In this document: positions 24,901 to 36,470 of the stretch, one piece after another | Layout: each line of letters begins with the position of its first letter | Numbering within the stretch: the stretch's first letter is position 1 | NCBI GenBank assembly: GCA_039881045.1 | Contig: JAYWVB010000033.1 | Span: 124,001 to 188,000, forward strand | Direction: 5' to 3' | Source of the DNA: Chaetomium olivaceum | Taxonomy: Eukaryota; Ascomycota; Sordariomycetes; Sordariales; Chaetomiaceae | DNA: 64,000 nucleotides | Position numbers and translations under genes: made by a program | Notes under the pieces: model-generated | Databases searched by the model: none | Seen by the model: the letters and a program-made list of their open reading frames with translations, nothing else | What the model was told of the DNA's origin: nothing

Positions 24901-27900
24901 CTCAGCCACGGGAGGTTCCGGTGCTGTCTCTGGGGCGGCAGGTCCCGGAGCGGGCTCTACAACGGGCACTTCCTCAGCCTCAGCCGACGTTTCTTGATCA
25001 GCATCTTGGTCGGTGACTGAGCTCGGCTCAGTGGCCACGATGGGTCCGGGATTGGCCTGGGGTTCAGCGAGAGAATCTTGTTGGCTAGCCTCGGCAACAG
25101 CCGGCGGAGCGGGTGCCGAGTCCTGGGGTGCTGGTTCATCCCGTTCCGGCATGTCCTCACGTTCCTGCTCCTCGCCCTTCTTGTCCATGGCACCGGCTGT
25201 TTCCACGCCGTCATCAGCGGCAACAGGAGCGTCGACAGTTATTTGCTGGGCATCGTCTGATGCCGTCAATCCTTGAGACTGGCCTGGCGACCCGCGTGCT
25301 GTTTTGTCTGGCTGCTCATCCTCTGTCACCCCGCGTATCTCGTCAATATTGCCCATCACATCGCTCTCGAGGCGTGCTACTTCCGAAAGTGACGTCGTTT
25401 CCTCGACCGGGTCGAGTGTGGGGATTCCAGGGGCCGGGGCGTGGTCGTTGGGTAGCCAAACAGCGGTGTCTGCAGGGTCTCTCGCCGTGTCGACCCCTGA
25501 TTTGTTGCTGTCAGGGGGTTCATGCACTCCAGTTGAATGCCCCACATCGGGGATTTGGCTGCTGGATTCGCCGAGACTTGGTGGCGGGGGCGGGGACTCG
25601 GGTGTCGGCTCCAATGATTCTGTAGTGTTGCCGTGTTGTTGTTGGTCTGCATCCTGCATTGGAAATGCATCACGAGATGACTCGGGTTCCGGCTGAACCT
25701 CAGCTTCCCGCTTCTCAGCCTGTTGATGCTGTTTCTCCTGGGTAAAACCCCCCCTTCCTCTGCCGAAAAGAGAACCGACGCCGCCAGCCATGGAAGGAAA
25801 CATCCTGAACGAAGGGCCCCACATGCCCGTCTTTGGCTTAATCGGCTCAGCTGGTTTAGCTGGCCTCACGTCGGCATGTGGCAGGCCCCGGGAGACTTCC
25901 TCGTTTTGCTCGGGGCCGGCACCTGCTGCTGCGGGCGACACGGGCCGTGATTCGGGGTCCTGCTCAGTCATCAGGTCTCTCGGGGTTTCCCGTACAACCA
26001 CAACCTCACCGCTGCTGGGTGGGACAGCGTCCGTCTCCAACAATTCGCGTGGCTCCACGTGCTGAGAGGTGCTGCAGAGTCTAGCCCGATCTCTTGCAGA
26101 GGTGCAGTCGAGTGGGACTCCCCTGATCCCGATGGAAGACCCGAGCTCTCGGGTCCCGCAATGTCCCTGGTCTCAAGGACACTTGCAGATGGCTGGGGGT
26201 CTTCTTTGGGCTCTAAACTGGAATCCCCCTTCTTGGCCTTTTTCTTTTTCTTGCTTTTCTTGCTGGGTGCAGGGGTGCTCTCGTGACCTTCGGGCTTGTC
26301 GGTAGGCGGCTTGTCGGTAGGCCCAGCTGGATCCGGGGTTGATGTCTCGGCGGTGGTGGTGGGCTGTGGCTGGTCGCTGGTGGTCGCATCAACCTCGTCG
26401 ACGGGTGCAATCTCGGCGACGGGTGCGGAGACCAGGTGCTCGGGGTGAAATTCGCTGGCCTGACTCTGTTGTTGATTCTCAGCCTGAGATTCGGTCCAAG
26501 AAACCTCCTTGCTGCTCTTCTTCTTGCCCTTCTTGCGCGTGCTTGAAGTCCGTTGCAATGTCTGCGGCTCAACCTCTTCCTTCTCCTCGACGGCAACAAC
26601 AGCAGGTTGACCTGTGTTAGTTTCGGTCGGTGTCTCTCCCAAGTCGCGGTTGTCCTGCACTTCGGGAAGAGGTGCCAGAGGAGCTCTCGCAGTAGCCCAT
26701 TCATCCTCCTGACTGTGATACTTCTGGCCTCTTTTGCTTAGGAGATACGCGAGCGTACCAGGTTTTGGCGGTGCCTCGTCCGATTTCCCGGAATCGGGCT
26801 GCGACTCATAGAACGTCGAACCCGACAGGTAGGTTGGCGCTTCAGACGCGGCAACGGTGGAGGCATCCTCATTGAACGAGTAAACGCTCTCAGCCCTGTC
26901 ATAGCTTGGCGTTTGTAGTTTGTCGTATTCAAGACGTTGCAGGTCAGGCTGTGAGTCGTCATGGCGCATGTGAGCAACGAGAACGCCAGTCGCCGCCGCC
27001 GCGCCCGCGGCACCTGCCGTAACACCAAGCAGATTGGATTTGCTTTTCTCTGGGGCCTCCCAACCCTGTTTGTCGAAACCGCGGGTCGCAGGAGGGCTCG
27101 GTATCCGCTTCTGAAACCCGGCGTTCTTGAGCTCCTCGTATGTCGAAGAAGGCTGGTAAAACCGACCAGAACGGGATCCCTCTAAAGGTTGCTCGGCAAA
27201 GTCCCGTTCTTGGATCGTGGATTCTTGGCTGAAACTTGGTTCAAATGTCCTGGAAACAGGTGTCTGTTCGCCTTCAGAGACTGGGGCAGTAGAGGGCTCA
27301 GGAAGCACGGCCGGTGATGTCGGGAGTTGAGTGGGAGTGTCTGGGCGGCTCTCCGGAAGAGCGGGCAAGGCTGCCAGGTCTGGTTCAGAGCTGGGTTCTC
27401 CGGCAACGTCTTCACCAGCCGAGTTGACAACCTCAACCAAGTCTGTGTCTTTGTGGGCGGGTGAACTCGGGCGGCTCTCTGGAAGTGCAGGCAAAACCGA
27501 GAGGTCTTGTTCAGGAATCCGGTCCTGCGCAACCTCTTCCTGAGTGGGCTGGGAGCTGATAGCCTCAACCGACTCTGTATCTCTCTGTAGGGGGGAATCC
27601 GGGCGACTTTCTGGTAGTGCGGGCAAACCCGTCAGGTCTTGTTCAGAGCTCCTCTCTTGCACCATGTCTTCATCGACAGGCTCGGACTTGACAACCTCAA
27701 CTGGCTCTGAATTTCTCTGGACGGGGGAGTCCGGGAGACTTTCCGGCAATACGGGCAGAGCTGTTAGGTCCTGTTCAAGACTTCTCTCCTCGGCAATTTC
27801 TCCACCGGCAGGCTGAGACTCAACAACCTCAACAAACTCTGCGTCTTTCTGAACGGGAGAGTCGGGGCGACTTTCCGGCACAGGCGGTAGCTCATCAGAG

Positions 27901-30900
27901 TTAAGCTTGAAGTCTTGGTCTTGCGTGGAGACAGTCTGTTCGATGGTAGGCTGGAAGTCGACAACCTCTACCGGAGCGATGTCGGCCACAACAGGTGAGT
28001 CAGGTCGGCTTTCTGGGAGTGCAGGCAGTTCCGCCGAGTTTTCAACAGGACCCCGGTCCTGCGCTGATGTTGTGTCCTCAGCGGGAAGAAGCGTAGTGGT
28101 GGGAGCAACCGAGAGCTCTATCTCAACGGGAGAACTAGGACGGCTCTCTGGAAGTGAAGGCAGCTTCTCAAAATCTTCAAAGCTCCGCTCCCGTGCCGGT
28201 GTAGTGTCCTCAGCGACAACCTCAGCGGGAAGAAGCGAGGTGGAAGGCTCGGTAGTAGGGGTAGCCGGGCGCTCTATCGCAGCGGGCGAAGCAGGGCGGC
28301 TATCTGGAAGGGCAGGCAGTGTCTCCAGGTCTTCAATAGAACTCCACTCCTGTGTGGCTGTGATCTCCACAGCGACGGCCTCCGCGGGAAGAAGCGAGGT
28401 AGAAGGCTCAATGACGGGTGTAGGCGTGAGCGCTATCTCGGCCGGCGAACCCGGGCGGCTCTCCGGGAGTGAAGGCAGCTTCTCTAGGTCTTCAGCCAAG
28501 CTCTGCTCCAGTGCCGGCGTGGTGTCCTCAGTGACGAGCTCCGTACCAACGAGCGAGATAGAGGGCTCAGTGACGGGAGCAAACGACGGCTCTACAGCAA
28601 GGGGCGAATCAGGGCGGCTCTCTGGGAGTAGAGGCAGTTTCTCTAGGTCTTCAAAAGGGCTCCGCTCCTGTGCCAATGTGTCGTCCTCGGTGACAAATTC
28701 GGTAGTAGGAAGCGAAATTGAAGGCTCCATGACAAAATCAGGCGTGAGCTCTATCTTGGCGGGAGAACTAGGGCGGCTGTCTGGAAGGGCTGGTAAGTTC
28801 TCAAGCTCCAGTTCGCGACTCGAAGTCTCCGCGGCAGGTCCTTCGGACTGCTCGATTAGGGGCTCCAAGAACCCAGCAACCGGAGCGAGGACTTCCGGCT
28901 CGGGTGAGTCTGGGCGGCTTTCAGGCAGGGCAGGCAATGCCTCTGGCTCTTGAACGAAATCAAGCTCGCGAGAAACAGGAGATTGCTCGGCTTGCTCGGT
29001 TACCGGAATTGAAGGGACCGAAATTTCCAGGACTTCAGACGGGGCGGACATCTCCTGGAGCGGAGAAGGCGGTCGGCTCTCTGGAAGAGGTGGAAGCAAC
29101 TCCAGCCCATCGCCGGCCGTCAAGTTGGGAGTGTGAACCACCTTCAATAGAGGGGGCGAGGCCGGTCGACTCTCCGGGAGAGCTGGAAGCAAGTCCATTC
29201 CATCCCCAACCGGCAGCGAGGTAGGAGCGGGCGACTCCTGGACAGGGGACAATGGCTGGCTTTCAGGAAGAGGCGGGAGCGAATTTAGCTCATCACCGAC
29301 CGCCAACATGGGAGTATGAACCCTTTGTAATAGAGCAGGCGACGCCGGTCGGCTCTCAGGCAGAGCTGGGAGCGATTCCAGCCCATCGTCAACCGGCAGA
29401 ATGGGAATGCCAACCATCTTCGACGGAGTAGGCGAGGTCGGCCGGCTTTCAGGGAGAGCTGGGAGCAAGTCCAGCCCGTCATCAACCGGCAGATCGGCGG
29501 GAGCTTGAACCACTGTCGACAGATCAGGTGAGGCCGGTTGACTCTCCGGGAGGGTAGGCAATTCCTCCGGTTCACGGTCAAACGTTTGTTCCTGTACCGG
29601 AGCGGGTAGTTCAGCGCTGAGTTCGTCCTGGAGAATCGGGTCCGTTGAGAGTCCAGGAGCCGGAATTATTGAAGCGAGGGCTTCTTGAACAGGAGAGCCG
29701 GGGACACTTTCGGGGAGAGCCGGTAGGTGGTCTAAGTCGACATCTCTCGCCCGAGAAATTAAGGCGGGAGCCAAGAGCGGCAGTACTGGTGACAACATGG
29801 AGCGTTCAGAGTGGGCTGGAGATTATGTTAGCTTGTCGTCCAAAGGGAACGAATGTGACGAGAACCTACCCAATACAGGAGATGCGGGACGACTTTCGGG
29901 CAATGCAGGTAGGTCCTCTAGGTTCTTGGCAGAGGAACGAGGTGTGGCCGCAGGAGATAGCGGTGCCAAAAGTGGCGAGTCCGCACGGCTCTCAGGGAGT
30001 GGGGGCAACTCCTCTGTCTCGATGCCAGCAGGTAGCGACCGACCGGAAGTAGAAGATGGTGCATTCAAGGTAGGCGAAGGAGGACGGCTCTCGGGCAGCG
30101 CGGGAAGTTGCTCCGGATCAAAGCTAGTGAGTAGCGGCGGGCTGGTAACAGAAGGTAGCACCTCGAGAGTAGGTGAAGATGGACGGCTTTCAGGGAGAGC
30201 CGGCAACTGCTCTGGTTCGAAGCTAGCAAACAGCGGTAGACTAGAAGCAACAGGTAGCGCTTCTAGAGCAGGCGAGTCCGGGCGGCTCTCGGGGAGTGGA
30301 GGGAGCTCTGCTGGCTCAGAGCTAGCAACCAGCGGCGGGCTGGGAGCAGAACGCTGAACCTCTAAAACAGGTGAGTCCGGCCGGCTTTCAGGTAAAGCCG
30401 GCAACTGCTCTGGCTCGAAGCTGGCAAACAACGGCAGACTGGGAACGGCAGGTAGCACCTCTAGAGTGGGCGATTCCGGACGGCTCTCGGGGAGCGGAGG
30501 AAACTCTCTTGGCTCGGAGACAGCAAGCAGCGGCAGGGTGCGAGCGGAAGGCTGTGTCTCTAAAGTAGGCGACTCTGGGCGGCTGTCGGGGAGTGAAGGA
30601 AGCTGTTCTGGAGCAAATTCTGCCAATAGCGACGGGCTGGGAGCAGAAGCCCGAGCCTCTGGTACAGGCGAGGACGGGCGAGTTTCGGGAAGAGCTGGCA
30701 ACTGCTCCAAGTCCTCAACGGACGGTAGCTGTCGAGAAGCCAGAGGTAAGGCCATCACAAGAGGCGAGGTTGGTAGGCTGTCAGGGAGAGCAGGTAGAGC
30801 CCCCAAATTCTCAAAGACAGGTTGAGGTTCGGCCGCAATAACCGGGAGGGACGGTGCCAAAACGGGCGATTCAACCGGGCTCTCCGGCAACGGCGGCAGC

Positions 30901-33900
30901 GCATCCAACTCCTCAACAACCTGCCATTCATCCAGAGCGTCATACGCAGCCTCATCCGACTTTTTCCGTCAGGGCATCGAAGCCGCGCGAGGTAGGAGAA
31001 GCGGCCGCCCTCGGCGTCGTCTCGCCCGACCCAAGCGGCTCACCAAACTTGACCTCACCAGCGCCAAGATCAAGCCCCCTGCTGGACGTGTCAATCTGTA
31101 GGGCCTCCAGCAAGCCCACCGAAGCCCCCATCCCCGCGGCAACCCTGAGCCCGACGCTCAGATAATCCACGTCATCCTCCCGTTGCGCAAACTCCGGCCC
31201 GGGCGACTCTCGCGAGGCGGGTTCGCTAGGCGGCAGCTCAGGATACTCATCCTGCTGTTTGGCATCAGCAGCAGGGCGCTGAGCGCTCGAGCTTGCGGTC
31301 TTCTCCAGCAGGTAAAGCGGCTTGAAGTCTCGCGAACTGTCCCACGACATTGGCCGCGCGGAGCGGTTCCTCTTGGGCGAGTGACCTCCCGTCTCGAAGT
31401 GGGTGGATGCGACGGGCGAGTGCACGGGTGAGAAGCGGAAGGCCGGGGAAGAGGGAACCGAGCCGCGGCCCATGCGGAACTGCACTGGCACTGCAGTGCG
31501 GCTGGGTGTTTTGGGCGGTTCGACCGCGCTGCGCCGGCGGGTGTGCGTGTGGCTGACGGTGCCGCGGCGAGGACGGGTTTGTTGAGGAGAAGGTGTGTCT
31601 TCCTCGCTGTCGGGGAGTGAAGGGAGGACATCATCTTCTTTGTTTAGGTAATTAAAGTTGGGCGAACCAGGCTCGCTGGGAGGGAGGGGCAGGAGATCAC
31701 CAAACTGGGGGTCAATGGCGGGTTTGATTTCCCGCTGGATGATCTCTGGGTCGACGGTCTGCGAGCTGTAGCTAGCTAACGCTGCGCTTTCGACCGAACA
31801 TCCCCTGCTCGTCTTCCTCCTTGACAAGATCCTGGGTGGCATTGGGACGGGAAAGCTGAGCTGCGATAGCAACGACGGCTCCCGCCAGGCCGGCACCTGC
31901 GCCAAAGGTGCCGGCATTACCTAAAAAAGAATCCTTCTCGTCGCCGTTCTGTGTTATTGAGCGCTCGTGGTGCTCGCTGTTCCCGTTTGTGGGTGGGACA
32001 CGACAGATGCCGTGCCATGATGGCCGCCGTTGAGCTTGCCACTGGGATCGGACACGACCGAGCTCACCTCACGGTCAATCCATTGAAAGGATTCGCCGGG
32101 TCTATCAGGCGGTTCGTCTTGCTCCGGTATGTCATAAGAGTCTTTGGTGCTCTTGCGGCGATTCCTTTTGCTCTTCTTGCTGCCTGAGCTTCCGAAAGAC
32201 ACTTCAGACGAAGGAGCGGAGTATGTCGCGGTGTCGTAAGAGCTGTCCCGCTTGGACCTCGGAGACTTTGTGGAGCTCTTCATCGACCACTCATCATCCG
32301 CATCGAGCACCGAGGGTTCCCTGCTGAACTCAACATCCTCAGGCTTGGGCGCGACTTCGGGCTTTTTGCGGGCAGCGTTCTCTTCGGCACCCCGGTTGGC
32401 AGACTCAAGACCGAGGTCGGTAACGGTCTCAGAAGACGGAGGCGCGTAGGTGAGTTCGTTTGAACCACGGGGTGAATCTCGTTTCCGGTAGGTGGGATCG
32501 TTAACTACCATGTCCGGATTGAACCCAGCGCTTTGCAGGCCCACAGCGAGTGTAGCGGCAAAGTCGATGTCATCTCCATAAGTACCCCCCGTTTTGGGCG
32601 CTTGTGGGCTGATGGGTTTCGGACCGATCTGAGGAGGCGACTCGTCGAATTCGTAGGGCACTCGCGACCAGCGAGGGGGGGTGGATGGTGCCTGGGAGAC
32701 ACTCCGGGTTGGCGAGGGTTGTGATTCCGGCGCTGTTTCAGTTGATCCTGGTTCAGGCTCTGGTGCAACGTCTCGGGATGCTTCCCGGGCAGCTTCAATC
32801 GTCGGCTGAGCCTCCGGAATCGGCGCCGGCTCGGATTTAGGCTCCGACGCGGGTTCCGGACCCCGCGACTTGTCTTTGTCCGCTTCGGCAGCGCCGGCAC
32901 TTCCCTGGGTTTCAACAGCCTTCTCACCTTGACCCAATCCTTGCCCCTTTGTCTTGCCCGCGGCTCCAACGACAGCAGCGGCAATGAGGCTTCCCCAAGC
33001 GCTCTTCTTCCTACCACCAAACCTGAGTTTGATGGCAGGGCGTTCCTGGGAGGATTCCCGGCTCTCCTTCTCCACAACACGTCCGGTATCATAATCATCA
33101 GGAACTTCAACCGTCTGGCCGCGGTAGTTGGTGATAGTCTTGGGCTTGCGCTCCTCCTTCTTCTTCTCGTCTTCAGAAGTCGGGTCATCGACAGCTTGAG
33201 CAGCTACCTGCCTAGCCTTCATTTTCTCCAAGGAGGGCGACGTCCTCGGGGTGGGAAGAACAAGGTTGAGCATAGGCCTCTCGCGCTCACACGACGGGTC
33301 CCTTGACTTGAAAATAGGCATCATCACCGGGCCGAGACCTCTCGCGCTCGGGGGGGGGGGTGGAACCGGGAAACTTCCTGCGGCGTGATGACATTGTCGA
33401 TGCGTACATCGGCGTTGGGTCCGTCGAACTTGCTCTTGGTGGGAGGGCGCTTCATCTCGGGTGGCGTCACGATGCGCCCGACGGGGTCCTCGTTGTCTTC
33501 GTACTTGTCGATGACTGACCGCGAAGGGGAAGGGGTGCGAGAGCGGATCTCCTCCTCGGCAATTCTCTCAGCCATCCTCTTCTCGCGGTAGTGCCGGTTC
33601 GCCTCATCCTGCACAACGTCTCTGACAGGTTCGGGGTCTCTGCCTCGGGGGGGTTCACGAGAGCGGGACCGGGCACGGTCTTCACCAGGCACCACGATGG
33701 CAGCAGGGGTCTCGCCGTCCCCAGCCAGAGCGGTGGCGCCGCTTGCTTCGCCGGTGGCAGCCTGGGCTTCTTGTATCTCTCGCTCGAAAGAACAGCGCCG
33801 GCTCAACCGCTCCTCACGTTCGCCAAGCTGGCTAGGCACTTCGCGTGCCCAATCCGGCTCGCGTTCGACGGTATGGATAACAGGAGTGATGGGGCGCTTC

Positions 33901-36470
33901 GGGCTGCCCGGCGCCGGAGTGGGAAAGGCATCAGTCGCGACCTGATATTGGAAGGGATCGACCACGTCGTTCTTGCTGCTTGACGGGCCGGGTTCAGAAC
34001 GATCCTCCACAAGAGGATGTTTGCCCGCATCCAGTTCCGCAAGCCGCTTCTTCTCGAGCTCGATTTGGCGCTGAACCTCCTCGATCATGCGACGAGTCTC
34101 CTCGCGCTTAGCACGCCTCTCCTCGCGGGTAGGCTTTCGCGCCCCGGGCTCCAGTCCCCCTTGCTTCGTCTCGGAGGGGGCCGGGGCCTCTTTACTAGCC
34201 GAAGAACTGCCTCCACGGTCATTAATGACCGTGACGACCTCCTTGCCCTTTGAGCGGCGGCGTTCCTCGCGCTCTCGACTGCGCTCCTCTAGGTGCTCGC
34301 GCGTCTCGACCTTGCGCTTCTCCTCACGATCGCGCTTCTTCTCGGCGTCCCTCACCATCCGTTCATGCTCCGACCGCGTACGCTCGTCATTGCTCCGGCG
34401 CTCCGCCTTGTAACGGAGTTCGCGCTCCTCGCGGACGCGACGTTCGTACTTGTCAGCCAGTTCCGGGTCATCGCGAAGGCGGCGGGCGTCCACCTCCTCC
34501 TGGCGGCGGCGCTCCTCCTTCTCACGGAACTCGCGGGCTTCCCGGTGACGCTCCGCTTCACGCTCGTAACGAAGACGGTCTTCGCGCACACGGGCTTCCT
34601 TCTCGCGGAGCTCGTCGAGCTCGCGCTGCCCGTTAGCGTCGGAGATGGCGTGAGAAGGCGCCCCAGTAAAAGCACTCTCAACGACGCTCCTCATGTCGGG
34701 GCCCGTCGGATGGGCGTGGCGGTCATCAAAGTAACCCCTGTCATCACGTTTCTCATAGTCTCGCTCATCGCGCCTCTTCTCGTGCCTGTCCTCGGCGATC
34801 CCAGCCAGTACCGCTCCTGCAGCAGCGCCTACGACCGCGGGCAGGGCACCAGAGACAACAGATTCCACAGCGCTCCTCCTGTCCGAATCGCGACCCCTCC
34901 CGGACCGGCGCTCGCGCGGGCTCCCGTGCTGGTCCCTCTCTACGCCAGTGCGCTGGTCCTCCAGAACGCGGGGCGACACGGGGACTCTCGGCTTCGGTGC
35001 CTGGATCGGCACAGACGACTCGGGGCGGCTGGAATACAGCGCACTATCCCGCTCTGGGTCCCTGTCTCTGTCCCGACGCGTCGGCGTGGATGGAGCTGCC
35101 ACTCCGGCAAGCGGAACCGATACACCCGAGCTCGGCGCTGTTTCGAAGCGGGAAGGGTTAGTAGTCGGAACCGGGTAGACGTTTCGCATTGGTCCAGCTT
35201 CGATGGATGCGCTCTGAGGCTGGGGGATCGGATCATGCTGGGGCAGGTGTGATGCCGTCTGACTAGGAGGGTGCTGTGGATACTCGTCAGGGCGGAAGCC
35301 GCAAGGGGTATTGATGAAGCCACGCAGGGAGTTGACAGGACCGAACTTGGCTGGGTCAACGGCGGAACTCTTGCGGCGAGGAGGGTAGATGGGTTCAGGC
35401 GGCGGCTGAGAGATGACGGTTGGGGCAATGCTCTGCTGACTTTGCTGGGGGCCGGCAATGAGTAGGCTCTGGTCCGAGAACTTGGGCATAGAGCCATAAG
35501 CCAGGGCGGAATCGTCGTCACTCGTCGAATCAGAATCAGAGTCTGAGGCAGATTCCCAGTCGGGATCAGAATCGTCATGGCGGCGGTGAGGTTTAGAGGA
35601 GCCGATGCCCCTGGCAGACTGTCCCTGGGACCCGTGGCGCTGGAACTCGGACAGTGCCGCAGCGGAAGCCACGGCGGCTGCGGCCATGCGGGAAGGGCGC
35701 TTCCTACCAACACGTTCGAGGTCTCGGATATTTTCGGCGCGGGCGAGGTCCGAAAGCCGACGGCCTAGGGCGAGGATCTCCTCGTCAGTCTGTGCCCTGT
35801 TCAGTGCAGGTCGTCCATCGGGTCCAAACAGCGGGTCCTCCTGCGAAGGGTGGTGAGACGGGGCGCCGGGGGCGGGATGGTAGGTGGGCTGGGTATGCTG
35901 CGCATGCGGTGGTGGGTATTGCGCGTTCTGAGGGTATTGCTGAGGATATTGTTGAGGGTATTGCTGGGGATGCTGTTGGGGATATTGCTGGCTGTATTGC
36001 TGGGGAGGTTGCTGCACCAGTTGCTGAGGGTGGTGCGAAGGGTGTGGGTGGTGGGGAATGGGTTCGTGCTGCTGGTATGCTGCCTGCTGCCTCTCGAAGG
36101 AGGACCTGGTCATATAACCTGCACCATAGGCCAAATCGCTGTCGAAAGAAGACGAGGAGGAATTCTTCTTGCGGAATGAGCGACGCTTCTTAACCTTCTT
36201 GACCGACGAGGAGGCGAAGAAGGAGCGGATGCCCCAGCGACTCTTTCGCGAAATGTTCATCAACGAGGATGAGGTCGACGACGACGACGACGAGCTCGAA
36301 TCGGCACGGGCACGGCGCTGCGAGTGGGATGCTGTCGAAATGGGTTCGGCGACGGGAGCCGAGACGGCGGCGGCGGCGGCGGCGGCGGCGAGCTGCTCTC
36401 TGGAATGCCGGCGCTCGGCGCGCCGCCGCCGGGTGCTCTCCGGGCTCCGTCGACGGGGCTCGCGCATCAT
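15916..36470 (-). CDS. lah: Leashin (LAH), giant Woronin-body tether / involucrin-repeat protein
   Basis: Tether that in Pezizomycotina links Woronin bodies to the cell cortex or septal pore. The N-terminus (from ATG 36470) is Arg/Ser-rich with an Ala run, the segment RKSRWGIRSFFASSS and QQYPQ repeats, then a charged coiled-coil-like stretch (about 34700-34000) and the motif NADVRIDN near 33410. The middle has about thirty LPALPESRPxSP repeats (about 31670-27340), then Glu/Pro/Ala-rich spacers with lysine clusters (about 26600-18800). The C-terminus (17481-15916) holds a coiled coil and a conserved block including FSKFSDMRACRLTSE and MTMTMIWEFVFTRYLFGMDR. Introns I can define: 29869-29816, 23916-23832, 20902-20845, 17568-17482. 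One-base shifts are needed at several points (about 33355, 31990, 30963, 26060, 24053, 22060, 21650), and one in-frame TAA sits at 21061-21063. Neurospora makes two products (LAH-1, LAH-2) from this locus, whereas Aspergillus oryzae makes one. Whether it is split here cannot be decided from sequence. Confidence 0.85.
17482..17568 (-). other. Last intron of leashin
   Basis: This 87-nt intron has donor GTATGT and acceptor CCCAAG. It joins RVRAKDMTDVF to DGYGEGRIGSPRSPTRPHS. An apparent ATG at 17520 lies inside the intron, so the C-terminal block is an exon and not a separate gene starting there. Confidence 0.85.
20845..20902 (-). other. Intron in leashin spacer region
   Basis: This 58-nt intron has donor GTGAGT, branch-like TACTGAT and acceptor CCCCAG. 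It joins QKTTDNEL to TVTKLADTKPRELDY in phase 0. Confidence 0.8.
23832..23916 (-). other. Intron in leashin spacer region
   Basis: Donor GTGAGT follows codons for RTEETLDE, and the acceptor is GTTTAG. The downstream exon continues SPIDDSSPSSPSSP. It is 85 nt long and removes several stops. Confidence 0.8.
27330..31680 (-). repeat. LPALPESRPxSP repeat array inside leashin
   Basis: About thirty copies of a 12-residue core, L-P-[AP]-L-P-[ED]-S-R-P-x-S-P, are separated by 20-50 variable residues rich in Val, Glu, Pro and Thr. I count 19 copies between about 29740 and 27340 and 11 between about 30905 and 29880, plus diverged copies near 31690-31600. The core is more conserved than the spacers, which suggests selection on the core. 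One intron (29869-29816) lies inside the array directly after a core copy. Confidence 0.9.
29816..29869 (-). other. Intron in leashin repeat region
   Basis: This 54-nt intron has donor GTAGGT, a branch-like GCTAAC and acceptor TCCAG. It joins SPVL-type repeat sequence to AHSERSMLSPVLP and removes an in-frame stop. Confidence 0.8.
35930..36030 (-). repeat. QQYPQ/QQHPQ pentapeptide repeat in leashin N-terminal region
   Basis: The minus strand encodes consecutive Q-Q-Y-P/S-Q units, an imperfect 15-nt tandem repeat. It follows the conserved AYGAGYMTRSS segment and is likely disordered. Confidence 0.8.
36371..36391 (-). repeat. GCC/GGC trinucleotide run coding for alanine
   Basis: Seven uninterrupted GGC-type units on the plus strand read as an Ala run after the residues REQLAA near the leashin N-terminus. 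Length polymorphism would be expected. Confidence 0.85.

Larger units (their letters stand above)
18780..26590 (-). repeat. Recurrent lysine clusters in Glu/Pro-rich leashin spacer
   Basis: At least a dozen short basic boxes such as SKKSKKKKKAKKG, SKKGKKKKKK, SKKSKKKKKKKR, TKKKRKKPK, KKNKKNKKKKKG and KKSKKDKTKGK recur every 200-900 nt within acidic, Pro-rich sequence. The shared order is a low-complexity E/P/V stretch, then a K-box. This alternation matches the 'involucrin repeat' composition of fungal leashins. Confidence 0.8.

Noticed and set aside
27907..28953. Long open frame on the plus strand opposite the leashin repeats (Ser/Gly-rich, ESGRLSGSAG repeats)
   Set aside because: It is the antisense of the LPALPESRPxSP array; the regular codon use of the repeat keeps the other strand free of stops. 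There is no independent start context, domain or intron.
29797..30357. Plus-strand ESGRLSGS-type repeat protein
   Set aside because: Same antisense effect over the second half of the leashin array.
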